Positions 47,736 through 54,871 of a DNA stretch of 64,000 bases are shown here, in pieces. Every line of letters starts with the position of its first letter. Position 1 is the stretch's first letter. The notes under the pieces were generated by a model. That model was not told the origin of the DNA. It was given only the letters and a program-made list of their open reading frames with translations, and made no database searches. This stretch comes from Caballeronia mineralivorans PML1(12) (GTDB taxonomy: Bacteria; Pseudomonadota; Gammaproteobacteria; Burkholderiales; Burkholderiaceae): positions 39,914-103,913 of the forward strand of contig NZ_AEJF01000010.1 in NCBI RefSeq assembly GCF_001028175.1. Direction: 5' to 3'. The translations under genes and the position numbers were made by a program.

Positions 47736-48256
47736 GCCGAGCCGCCCGCTTCCACAGTGACGAGACCCGACAGATCGATGCCCGCTTTAAGAGAACCGTA
47801 CAGGTTCATCGCGATATATGCGGGTAGCACCTCGGCGCGATGGAAGTGGTCGCTGAAAGCGCAAGAAATACGGCATGTTTCACCGTGATCAGCGAATATA
47901 AATGACTTCACGGAAAATTCTTTGTTCGCCTCCGAATAGTCTTCCTGTGTCAGATCCGGTCTTTCGTTGACCATTGTGTGAACCGGATGCCGGGCTGGCA
48001 GTAGATCGGAAAGACTAGGATCGTCCGATATGCGCTGTACATCGGAGCCGTAGTAATGGACGCCGCTGTAATATTCGAGGCACTTGTAGAGCGCGAGGAT
48101 CTGCTTTGTTGACCAGTGAGAGAGCCGAAAGGTTCGGTCGTACATCGCGTATTTGATGCACACACTTACCACTGCGCCAGAGACGCTCATAACAGCGGTT
48201 TTAAAGCTAGCAGCCAGATTCGGCTCATCGCGGGCGCGACGATTCTCAATGCGCAT
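47732..48256 (-). CDS. Unknown protein behind an Ada-type promoter
   Basis: A 174-residue protein, not recognised. It is predicted soluble and has no signal peptide or membrane helix. Visible segments are YDRTFRLSHWSTKQILALYK, a His/Tyr-rich YYSGVHYYGSDVQRI and FADHGETCRISCAFSDHFHR with two cysteines and three histidines, which could bind a metal. The ATG at 48256 is 61 bases from an Ada-type box on the same strand, the same spacing as for ada and MGMT. That supports both the start and membership in the alkylation regulon. Codon use is less GC-rich than in the EPS genes. Confidence 0.65.
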   Translation of the reverse strand: MRIENRRARDEPNLAASFKTAVMSVSGAVVSVCIKYAMYDRTFRLSHWSTKQILALYKCLEYYSGVHYYGSDVQRISDDPSLSDLLPARHPVHTMVNERPDLTQEDYSEANKEFSVKSFIFADHGETCRISCAFSDHFHRAEVLPAYIAMNLYGSLKAGIDLSGLVTVEAGGSA

Positions 48257-48289
48257 ATTACGAACCCCAATTGGCTAATGAAGGCTGAC

Positions 48290-48339
48290 GAGGTTGGAGA
48301 ACGTGAGCGCCGAAGCACTCCGTTCCTTGCGGCAATTTT
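48290..48339 (-). promoter_or_regulatory. Ada-type promoter module, upstream of the 174-residue ORF
   Basis: Minus strand GCAAGGAACGGAG (48330-48318), identical to the box before the TMEM175-type gene. AAT lies two bases closer than usual. The -10 is the weakest of the set (CAACCT at 48296-48291, 21 bases downstream). Confidence 0.65.
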
Positions 48340-48495
48340 CGAGGAGAGTGATGATTCGTGACCGATGCGCCAGACCCGTGCTGTGCGGGTGAAGAGTCGA
48401 CTGACCGGACAACGCAGACTGACTCTCGCCGGTCTGCGCTCCCGATCACTCGCCGCGCCGACGGGTCCACACCGACGATGACCGACAGCCGGGGC

Positions 48496-48945
48496 TCATA
48501 CCGTCTTGATCAGCCCCAGTTGCGTGAGGGCCGACACACCGTCGTCAAGACCGAGCTCTTCGACGATTTTGCCCTCCTTCAAACGAAGCACGGTGGTGCC
48601 GGTGAAGTGCATCTTGCGGCCAGTTGCCGCCGGCAGAGACCCTGCAAGAAAGTCGCTAAAAGCCGGGCCCGTATGCGTACCACCACCTTCCCATTGGCCA
48701 ACGACGTAATCGCCTTCAGCGATGAGGTCCGTGACGCCCCAGAAATTGAGGTCCGGAAAGGCTTCGCGGAAAGCGGTCATGAACGCTTTGATGTCGTCAC
48801 GACCACGACGAGGCTCATGCAGCGAGTATTTCAACAGCATGTCCGGCGCAGCGATCTCGTCGATAATGCTGAGGTCACATTTCTCGCCCCAGAAACTGGT
48901 GAACCAGCGACCTACGACCGCCTTGTTGTCCTCTTCCTTTGACAT
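48496..48945 (-). CDS. SnoaL-like/NTF2-fold protein
   Basis: A 149-residue protein of the SnoaL-like polyketide-cyclase/ester-cyclase family (NTF2 fold). MSKEEDNKAVVGRWFTSFWG is followed by YSLHEPRRGRDDIKAFMTAF, WEGGGTHTGPAF and the strand GRKMHFTGTTVLRLKEGKI. Members bind small hydrophobic molecules and some are hydrolases or isomerases. AAGGAG 8 bases before the ATG decides the start. A minus-strand Ada-type module lies at 49004-49053 with its -10 59 bases from the ATG, so this gene seems to belong to the alkylation response. Confidence 0.85.
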   Translation of the reverse strand: MSKEEDNKAVVGRWFTSFWGEKCDLSIIDEIAAPDMLLKYSLHEPRRGRDDIKAFMTAFREAFPDLNFWGVTDLIAEGDYVVGQWEGGGTHTGPAFSDFLAGSLPAATGRKMHFTGTTVLRLKEGKIVEELGLDDGVSALTQLGLIKTV

Positions 48946-49003
48946 GTTCGACTCCTTACTGAGCTTGATTGGCAGCGAAGCGGGTTTGCTTCGCCTGGAA
49001 CGA

Positions 49004-49053
49004 ACAATATCCATCGCGCCTCCCTACTACTACCCGTTTCTTGCGGTGCGATT
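49004..49053 (-). promoter_or_regulatory. Ada-type promoter module, upstream of the SnoaL-like gene
   Basis: Minus strand AAT (49053-49051), N6, GCAAGAAACGGGT (49044-49032), 22 bases, TATTGT (49009-49004). Two bases differ from consensus at the end of the box, but the AAT spacing and -10 position are exact. Confidence 0.75.
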
Positions 49054-49083
49054 CAGACAATCCGTTTCACGCCGCTCATCCGG

Positions 49084-49133
49084 AACCGGGGAGCAAGAAA
49101 CAGAGCAGAAGGACTTGCTGCAACAAGTATGGT
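49084..49133 (+). promoter_or_regulatory. Ada-type promoter module, first of two before the 190-residue ORF
   Basis: GCAAGAAACAGAG (49093-49105) with AAC in the AAT position and TATGGT (49128-49133) exactly 22 bases downstream. It lies 156 bases upstream of a second module in the same direction. Confidence 0.6.
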
Positions 49134-49242
49134 TGGTTCTATGCGTCCGGCGCTTCAGTAAGCTATAAGCGCCATGCCTTGGGCCGTCTCATCTGCATAC
49201 GGGTAGTTGAACTCGTGACTTCAAAAGACTGACGTCGAGTTG

Positions 49243-49289
49243 AATACCGCAAGAACCGGAGAGACCTACCTATCAAAAGATATTACTTT
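49243..49289 (+). promoter_or_regulatory. Ada-type promoter module, proximal to the 190-residue ORF
   Basis: GCAAGAACCGGAG (49249-49261), then TACTTT (49284-49289) at exactly 22 bases. AAT is present but three bases closer than usual. The box lies inside the longer open frame from 49240, which therefore cannot be the true coding start. Confidence 0.75.
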
Positions 49290-49314
49290 CGACGCTTTCC
49301 GGAGAACGTCTCTC

Positions 49315-49887
49315 ATGTTGAAATACCCCTGCGCTGCTACAGCCGAACAATCCTTCATCAACGGTGCTGCGGCGATCAACGAGGCGCTGCATCGGCAGGC
49401 CCATATATCGACGCCCTCCAACGACACGCGACTGGATCGCCTAGTGCAGCATCTGCTTGACCTCGACGATGACGAAGCGACGGAGCTGGAGGCACTTGGC
49501 GTGCCCGCGGAATTGGGTAGCCGAAGTCCTGCGAGCTTCAACAACGCCCTGCAGCAGGTCATTCGGCAACTTCAATTGGCCAAGCTGTTCTGTCCCAGCC
49601 AGGAAGGCGAATTCCACCGAAGCATCTGCCCGGCTGCCTACAACGAACGAACGGGTGAACATCATCCAGAGGAGATGGCGCGATGGCGGGCGGAATTCCG
49701 AGGTATGGCTCCAGAACAGCAGATGATGGCAGCCACGATCATCTGGTTATATCAGTCGGGTCCCGATTCGACATGGCTGCGCCGCGTCCCCTGTACCTGG
49801 CGAGCAGGTGAAGCGATGCAGTACATGCGTGACGCTGGATGTCTCTCGCTGTGGCTCAGCCTCGTTGCAAGATATCCAGGCTGGTAA
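49315..49887 (+). CDS. Unknown protein behind an Ada-type promoter
   Basis: A 190-residue protein not recognised. It is predicted cytoplasmic and mostly helical: an N-terminal region with FINGAAAINEALHRQAHIST, an acidic turn LLDLDDDEATELEALGVP, and a C-terminal part with WRAEFRGMAPEQQMMAATII and WLRRVPCTWRAGEAMQYMRD. There are five cysteines but no clear metal motif. The ATG at 49315 follows a GGAG at 11 bases and is 53 bases after the Ada box, which matches the other regulon members. Its function in alkylation stress is unknown. Confidence 0.7.
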   Translation: MLKYPCAATAEQSFINGAAAINEALHRQAHISTPSNDTRLDRLVQHLLDLDDDEATELEALGVPAELGSRSPASFNNALQQVIRQLQLAKLFCPSQEGEFHRSICPAAYNERTGEHHPEEMARWRAEFRGMAPEQQMMAATIIWLYQSGPDSTWLRRVPCTWRAGEAMQYMRDAGCLSLWLSLVARYPGW

Positions 49888-49906
49888 GCCATATCGCTCA
49901 AAGGGA

Positions 49907-49956
49907 AATTCAACCGCAAGGAGCGGAGTTTCAACGGACAAGAAGATTTCTAGACT
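49907..49956 (+). promoter_or_regulatory. Ada-type promoter module of the MGMT-oxygenase-alkB operon
   Basis: AAT (49907-49909), N6, GCAAGGAGCGGAG (49916-49928), 22 bases, TAGACT (49951-49956). The ATG of the first gene is 33 bases beyond the -10. Confidence 0.85.
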
Positions 49957-49989
49957 GTCACCACTCCTTCAACTACCGAGTGACACATC

Positions 49990-50550
49990 ATGAAAACCCG
50001 TCCCGTCGCCCCGTTCAAATACAACTTTCGCGCACCTGGCCGCCAAGTCGAAGGCCCAATCCGATATGCCGTCGGACAAACGGTCCGCGGTATGGTTTTG
50101 ATTGGCAGGAGCCGACAAGGCATCTGCGCCATATTCCTCGGCGAGAACGCGCAGGAGCTGTACGACCAGCTCGCGGTCGCCTTTCCCGATGTTGAACTGA
50201 CAGCGGATCGGCAGTCGCTGCTGGGCGAACTGGGCCAGGTCGTCGCTTTCATCGACAAGGATATTGCCGAGGGCGTCATCAATCTGGACATCGGCGGCAC
50301 CCCCTTCCAGCAGGAAGTCTGGCAGGCATTGTGTGGCATTCCGGCCGGACAGATGCGCAGCTATAGCGAGATTGCACAGCATCTCGGGGTGCCGGAGGCC
50401 GTTCGAGCTGTAGCCAGTGCGTGCGCCGCCAACGTGCTTGCGATTGCCATTCCCTGCCACCGCGTCGTACGCAGCGATGGCACGATTTCAGGCTATCGCT
50501 GGGGCGTCGATCGCAAGCGCGCATTGCTCGTGGAGGAGTGCGGGCAATGA
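49990..50550 (+). CDS. Methylated-DNA-[protein]-cysteine S-methyltransferase, Ada C-terminal type
   Basis: A 186-residue suicide enzyme that takes O6-methyl groups from guanine onto Cys156 in the PCHRVV motif. It resembles the C-terminal half of Ada rather than classic Ogt: RYAVGQTVRGMVLIGRSRQGICAIFLG, GGTPFQQEVWQALCGIP and GTISGYRWGVDRKRALL. The first 25 residues are an extra tail. It has its own Ada-type promoter and shares ATGA with the next oxygenase gene, so the operon is MGMT-oxygenase-alkB. With Ogt and Ada, three proteins in the region carry this activity. Confidence 0.94.
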   Translation: MKTRPVAPFKYNFRAPGRQVEGPIRYAVGQTVRGMVLIGRSRQGICAIFLGENAQELYDQLAVAFPDVELTADRQSLLGELGQVVAFIDKDIAEGVINLDIGGTPFQQEVWQALCGIPAGQMRSYSEIAQHLGVPEAVRAVASACAANVLAIAIPCHRVVRSDGTISGYRWGVDRKRALLVEECGQ

Positions 50551-51272
50551 AAGCTGGAGCGAGGAACGCTGAAGAGTCAAAGGCGGCGGCCTTCGACTGG
50601 GTGGGCATCGAACAATCGCTCGATGCTCTCGGAAATGCCGTCTTGTCCGGCCTGCTAAATGCGAAGCAATGCGGAGAAATCGCGACGCGCTACGCCGAAG
50701 AGGAAGGCTACCGAGCCCAGATCGTAATGGCCCGTCACGGATTTGGACGTGGCGAATACAAGTATTTCGCCTATCCGCTGCCGTGGCTGCTCGAGCAACT
50801 GAGGCATACGCTTTACCCGCACTTAGCGCCGATCGCCAATCGCTGGAATCGGCAACTTGGTATCGAAGTGCAGTACCCGGACGAACTCGATCCTTTTCTT
50901 GCCCGATGTCATCGGGCCGGCCAGACGAGGCCGACGCCGCTGATCCTCGAATACGGTCCCGGAGACTACAACTGCCTGCATCAGGATCTCTATGGCAAGC
51001 ATGTTTTTCCGCTGCAGGTGGCGATCCTGCTGTCCGAACCCGGCAAGGACTTCACGGGCGGAGAGTTCGTCATGACGGAGAGCGCGCCGAACGGCCAGCG
51101 TGCTGGTGTCGTCGCATTGATTCAGGGCGACGCGGTAGTGTTCGCCGTCAACCAGAGACCGGCAGCGAGCAAACGCGCCGGCACGCGGAAAGTGGCAATG
51201 CGGCATGGCGTCAGTCTCGTCCGGAGCGGAACTCGTCACACCGTCGGCCTAATTTTCCACGACTCACGCTAG
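50547..51272 (+). CDS. 2OG-Fe(II) oxygenase of the Oxygenase-NA (DUF2086) type, copy 1
   Basis: A 241-residue putative iron/2-oxoglutarate oxygenase. FGRGEYKYFAYPLPWLLEQL is the family's substrate-side signature. YNCLHQDLYG holds His145 and Asp147, and GTRHTVGLIFHD holds His231 as third iron ligand. It is distinct from AlkB and its substrate is not known; such genes are often linked to ada or alkB. GAGGAG precedes the ATG, which overlaps the MGMT stop (ATGA). One of three members in this regulon. Confidence 0.9.
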   Translation: MKAGARNAEESKAAAFDWVGIEQSLDALGNAVLSGLLNAKQCGEIATRYAEEEGYRAQIVMARHGFGRGEYKYFAYPLPWLLEQLRHTLYPHLAPIANRWNRQLGIEVQYPDELDPFLARCHRAGQTRPTPLILEYGPGDYNCLHQDLYGKHVFPLQVAILLSEPGKDFTGGEFVMTESAPNGQRAGVVALIQGDAVVFAVNQRPAASKRAGTRKVAMRHGVSLVRSGTRHTVGLIFHDSR

Positions 51273-51286
51273 GGGCTAATACTGCC

Positions 51287-51937
51287 ATGACAACGCTCGA
51301 TCTTTTTCAGAGTCCAACTTCGGACCAGCGCGAGTCGATCGGACCGTGCGCCTTTGTACTACGCGGGTTCGCGCTGCCTTATGTGGACGATCTGATCCCC
51401 GCTCTCGCGGACATCGAGGCATGTTCGCCGTTTCGCAACATGGTGACGCCGGGTGGCTTCACCATGTCGGTCGCGCTGACCAACTGCGGTCCGCTGGGAT
51501 GGACCACCGACAGACATGGCTATCGCTACACTGCTCTTGACCCGGACAGCGGCAAGCCTTGGCCGGCCATGCCGGATGTGTTTGCCGCACTGGCGCGCGA
51601 AGCCGCGGCGGCTGCCGGCTTCAGAGATTTTGACCCAGACGCCTGCCTCGTCAATCGCTACCTGCCTGGTTCCCGACTATCGCTGCACCAGGACCGGAAC
51701 GAACGCGACTTGGATGCACCGATTGTTTCGGTGTCGTTGGGCATGCCGGCCACTTTTCTGTTCGGTGGTGATGCGCGCTCGGACAGGGCGGACAGGGTTC
51801 CGCTGCACCACGGCGACGTGGCAGTTTGGGGCGGTGAGGACCGACTGCGCTATCACGGCGTGATGCCGCTCAAGGACGCGCCTCATTCCCTGCTCGGAAG
51901 CCAGCGCATCAACTTCACATTTCGCAGGGCGAGTTGA
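51287..51937 (+). CDS. alkB: AlkB, DNA alkylation repair dioxygenase
   Basis: A 216-residue dioxygenase that removes 1-methyladenine and 3-methylcytosine lesions oxidatively. LVNRYLPGSRLSLHQDRNE contains His134 and Asp136, RYHGVMPL contains His190, and SQRINFTFRRAS holds the 2-oxoglutarate-binding Arg207 and Arg213. SVSLGMPATFLFGG matches the core strand. All catalytic positions are present. It starts 14 bases after the oxygenase gene and ends the operon. A dead paralogue lies at 46490-47083. Confidence 0.97.
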   Translation: MTTLDLFQSPTSDQRESIGPCAFVLRGFALPYVDDLIPALADIEACSPFRNMVTPGGFTMSVALTNCGPLGWTTDRHGYRYTALDPDSGKPWPAMPDVFAALAREAAAAAGFRDFDPDACLVNRYLPGSRLSLHQDRNERDLDAPIVSVSLGMPATFLFGGDARSDRADRVPLHHGDVAVWGGEDRLRYHGVMPLKDAPHSLLGSQRINFTFRRAS

Positions 51938-52045
51938 ATGCACATGTGCTGGTTCGCATCAACGCGTCGACAATCTTTGTTCGGGGCGCGACAGGAAGGC
52001 TTTCTCTCAGTTGTCCCTCGACCGGGGTTGTGTCGTAGCGGGTGG

Positions 52046-52095
52046 AATTACAAAGCAAGAGACGGAGTTTTCTCTCTCGATCGCTGAAGTAAAGT
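52046..52095 (+). promoter_or_regulatory. Ada-type promoter module of the orf106-ogt-alkA operon
   Basis: AAT (52046-52048), N6, GCAAGAGACGGAG (52055-52067), 22 bases, TAAAGT (52090-52095). The first ATG lies 36 bases after the -10. Confidence 0.85.
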
Positions 52096-52131
52096 GACCG
52101 GACTCCAAAAAATTGTCCTTAAGAGTCAGTC

Positions 52132-52452
52132 ATGACCGCTGCCACCGTTGCGCTTTTTCCCAGAATCGAAGTATCCGACGCCCAACCGTTGTTCCCGGAA
52201 GAGCGGGTTGGTGAACCGAAGCAGGCTGCGCCACTTGCGAGCCCGGAGCCGGACATGTCCGTGAACTGGATGTCCGCCAGTCCGATGAATGACTTTCCCG
52301 AGGTGCGGTGCCGGGTCGAGGCTTACTGCCAGTCGCTGGTAGACAACGGCGCCGCTCGTTGGTGGATCAACGATGCCGGACATGCCGAACTACACATGAA
52401 TAGCGGTGAATCGTACCTTTTCGGCGAGCTGGGTATCACCCGAATCCGGTGA
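52132..52452 (+). CDS. Unknown small protein leading the ogt-alkA operon
   Basis: A 106-residue protein, not recognised. The first 45 residues are proline-rich and probably flexible. The C-terminal half is compact: VRCRVEAYCQSLVDNGAARW, WINDAGHAELHMNSGESYLF and a final GELGITRIR. This looks like a small alpha-beta domain, without known catalytic motifs. It is first behind an Ada-type promoter, 50 bases ahead of ogt. It is therefore expected to be induced by alkylation. It could be a repair accessory or a regulator. Confidence 0.7.
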   Translation: MTAATVALFPRIEVSDAQPLFPEERVGEPKQAAPLASPEPDMSVNWMSASPMNDFPEVRCRVEAYCQSLVDNGAARWWINDAGHAELHMNSGESYLFGELGITRIR

Positions 52453-52502
52453 AGGGTGAGGAAGACCCATAGACACTCACCTCAGGAAATGAGGATCACA
52501 TC

Positions 52503-53060
52503 ATGCAACTATTCCTAAGCCGCCTGGCGTCGCCGCTCGGCGACATCCTGCTCGTCATCGATGCGCAGCAGCACATCCGTGCGCTCGATTTCGCAGATCA
52601 CAAGGCACACCTGCATCGTGGCCTGCGCGAGCACTACGGAAGCGTCGAACTGAACGACGCCCCCGCACCGGACGAGATCGCAAAGGCCGTCGCCCGTTAT
52701 TTCTCGGGCGAGCTGGATGCGCTCGACGCCCTGCCGACGGCCACGGCAGGCTCCGACCTGCAACGCCAGGTCTGGGCCGCGCTGCGCCGCATACCGGCGG
52801 GCACTACCACGACCTACGGCAAGCTCGCGAGGGAACTGGGCTTCGACGACCCGCGCGCAGCCATTGAAATCGGCGCGGCCAATGGTGCAAACCCCATCGC
52901 CATCGTCGTGCCGTGCCATCGCGTGATCGCCAGCAACGGCGCGCTCAAGGGCTATGCGTGGGGCCTGCATCGAAAGCGCTGGCTGCTCGAACACGAGAAG
53001 GCGATCCCACCCAGGCCCGTCGCCCAGCAAACTGCGACTCTTCCTGGATTCGAATCTTGA
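52503..53060 (+). CDS. ogt: Methylated-DNA-[protein]-cysteine S-methyltransferase (Ogt)
   Basis: A 185-residue O6-alkylguanine repair protein. The acceptor Cys138 lies in VVPCHRVIASNG, and YGKLARELGFDDPRAAIEIG is the DNA-binding helix region. LKGYAWGLHRKRWLLEHE ends the domain. The usual A-x-R-AVG segment is replaced by RAAIEIG, a variation seen in some Ogt proteins. The C-terminal 20 residues are an extra tail. It overlaps the TTG start of alkA by TTGA. Together with the Ada-like MGMT it gives redundant direct reversal. Confidence 0.94.
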   Translation: MQLFLSRLASPLGDILLVIDAQQHIRALDFADHKAHLHRGLREHYGSVELNDAPAPDEIAKAVARYFSGELDALDALPTATAGSDLQRQVWAALRRIPAGTTTTYGKLARELGFDDPRAAIEIGAANGANPIAIVVPCHRVIASNGALKGYAWGLHRKRWLLEHEKAIPPRPVAQQTATLPGFES

Positions 53061-53701
53061 CCACCTCGATCGCCGCCGATCTGTCGCCGTGGGCCTATCG
53101 GCGGGCCGAGGGGTTCCTCTCCGGCCTTGATGCTGATTGGACCCGCCATATTGCTTCCGTGGGCCCGTGCCGACATGAAGCCAAGCCTGCCCGCGAACCC
53201 TACGAAGCCCTGGTGCGTGCCATTGCCTACCAGCAACTGCACGCGAAAGCCGGTGACGCTATTCTCACGCGACTGTCGGCGCTTTATCCCGATGCGGCCT
53301 TCCCTTCGCCCGGGCAACTGCTTGCCACCGACCCGGAGCTGCAACGCGTCTGCGGCTTCTCGGCTGCCAAGCTCGCCACGATCCGTGGCATTGCTCAAGC
53401 CACCGTCGACGGCATCGTACCGAACCGCGGCGAGGCGCTGAACATGTCTGACGAGGCGCTCATCGAGCGCCTGACGATCCTGCGCGGAGTCGGTCGCTGG
53501 ACCGTCGAGATGTTCCTCATTTACACGCTGCAGCGCTCCGACATTCTGCCCGCCGACGACTTTGGCGTACGCGAGGGCTACCGGCACCTCAAAGGCCTGC
53601 ACAAAGCCCCCACTCCCCGCCAAATGCGCGAGATCGGAGAAGCTTGGCGCCCGTGGCGGACCGTGGCGGCCTGGTACTTGTGGCGCATCCCTGCGCGCTG
53701 A
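53057..53701 (+). CDS. alkA: DNA-3-methyladenine glycosylase II (AlkA-like)
   Basis: A 214-residue base-excision glycosylase that cuts out 3-methyladenine and related bases. IAYQQLHAKAGDAILTRL and VCGFSAAKLATIRGIA are conserved. LRGVGRWTVEMFLIYTL is the helix-hairpin-helix, and PADDFGVREG carries the catalytic Asp (167/168). It lacks the N-terminal beta domain of E. coli AlkA, like many short bacterial forms. No ATG fits; TTG at 53057, overlapping the ogt stop codon, is the best start. The gene ends on the first base of the ada promoter module. Confidence 0.93.
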   Translation: MTTSIAADLSPWAYRRAEGFLSGLDADWTRHIASVGPCRHEAKPAREPYEALVRAIAYQQLHAKAGDAILTRLSALYPDAAFPSPGQLLATDPELQRVCGFSAAKLATIRGIAQATVDGIVPNRGEALNMSDEALIERLTILRGVGRWTVEMFLIYTLQRSDILPADDFGVREGYRHLKGLHKAPTPRQMREIGEAWRPWRTVAAWYLWRIPAR

Positions 53702-53750
53702 ATTGGTGAGCAAGAATCGGAGTTCTTGCGAACAAAGTCCGGCCTATTCT
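53701..53750 (+). promoter_or_regulatory. Ada-type promoter module of the ada operon
   Basis: AAT (53701-53703, using the last base of the alkA stop), N6, GCAAGAATCGGAG (53710-53722), 22 bases, TATTCT (53745-53750). The ada ATG is 31 bases after the -10. This is the expected autoregulatory site. Confidence 0.87.
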
Positions 53751-53780
53751 CACGCCATAACCGAGAAACCGGACACTTCC

Positions 53781-54857
53781 ATGAACACGACCGCTCCAGC
53801 TATTTCAGCTTATGTGACAGACGACGAGCGCTGGCAAGCTCTGCAGGCGCGCGACGCGCGCGCCGACGGGGTTTTCGTCTACGCGGTGCGCACTACCGGC
53901 GTCTACTGCCGACCCAGCGCCTCTGCACGACTCCCCAAACGTGAGAACGTGGAATTCTTCGATTCTTCCGGGGCGGCCGAAGCCGCGGGGTATCGCGCGA
54001 GCCGCCGTGCTCGAGGCGACCAAACCAGTGCCGCAGCCGAACGAACTGCGCTCGTGGCACGGGCCTGCCGCCTCATCGAGGACGCGGAGACTGCACTCAA
54101 CCTTGACGATCTAGCCGCCCATGCCGGCATGAGCTCCTTTCACTTTCACCGGGTGTTCAAGGCCGAAACCGGCTTGACACCAAAAGCCTACGCTTCAGCC
54201 TCGCGTGCACGCAGGCTGCGGGCGGAACTGGTCTTTCCGAACACGTCGGTCACCGATGCAATCTATGGTGCCGGCTTCAATTCCAACAGCCGGTTTTACG
54301 AAGCTTCCGACCAGTTGCTCGGCATGCGTGCGCGCGATTACCGGGCAGGAGGTACCGGGGCGGTCATCCGCTTCGCCGTGGGGCAATGCTCACTTGGCGC
54401 CATTCTGGTTGCACAGAGCCAACGAGGCATCTGCGCCATCCTCTTGGACGATGACCCGGACGCGTTGGTGCGCAATCTGCAAGACCAGTTTCCCAAAGCC
54501 CAACTCATCGGTGGCGATGAGGAGTTCGAGCAATTGATCGCCCAGGTCGTGGGGTTCATCGAAGTTCCCTCTCTGGGCCTGAACTTGCCTTTGGACGTGC
54601 GTGGCACTGCCTTCCAGGAGCGCGTGTGGCAGGCGCTTCGCGAGATTTCGCCTGGCACCACCGCGAGCTACACACAGATAGCCGAACGCATCGGCGCGCC
54701 CAAGGCCGTGCGCGCAGTAGCGCAGGCCTGCAGCGCGAATCACATCGCCGTGGCCATTCCCTGTCATCGCGTCGTACGGCGCGACGGCGATATTGCTGGC
54801 TACCGCTGGGGCGTCGACCGCAAGCGCGAACTGCTGCGGCGCGAAGCCGAGGCTTAA
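53781..54857 (+). CDS. ada: Ada-type regulator/methyltransferase with a degraded zinc site
   Basis: A 358-residue protein with the Ada order: N-terminal metal domain (1-80), AraC-type DNA-binding domain (90-185), and MGMT domain (195-350) with Cys328 in IPCHRVV. In E. coli Ada, Cys38, 42, 69 and 72 bind zinc and Cys38 accepts a methyl from phosphotriesters, which turns Ada into an activator. Here Cys38 is kept as Cys43, but the others are Ala47, Ser74 and Ala77 (TTGVYCRPSASARL, GYRASRRARG). The DNA reading is unambiguous and the frame is intact. First gene of ada-oxygenase-AdaZn-oxygenase. Activation must differ from the textbook switch. Confidence 0.95.
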   Translation: MNTTAPAISAYVTDDERWQALQARDARADGVFVYAVRTTGVYCRPSASARLPKRENVEFFDSSGAAEAAGYRASRRARGDQTSAAAERTALVARACRLIEDAETALNLDDLAAHAGMSSFHFHRVFKAETGLTPKAYASASRARRLRAELVFPNTSVTDAIYGAGFNSNSRFYEASDQLLGMRARDYRAGGTGAVIRFAVGQCSLGAILVAQSQRGICAILLDDDPDALVRNLQDQFPKAQLIGGDEEFEQLIAQVVGFIEVPSLGLNLPLDVRGTAFQERVWQALREISPGTTASYTQIAERIGAPKAVRAVAQACSANHIAVAIPCHRVVRRDGDIAGYRWGVDRKRELLRREAEA

Positions 54858-54871
54858 ACAGGACTTTTCCC

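Noticed and set aside
48258..48470. Short minus-strand frame upstream of the 174-residue ORF
   Set aside because: It runs through the Ada-type promoter module and has no ribosome site.
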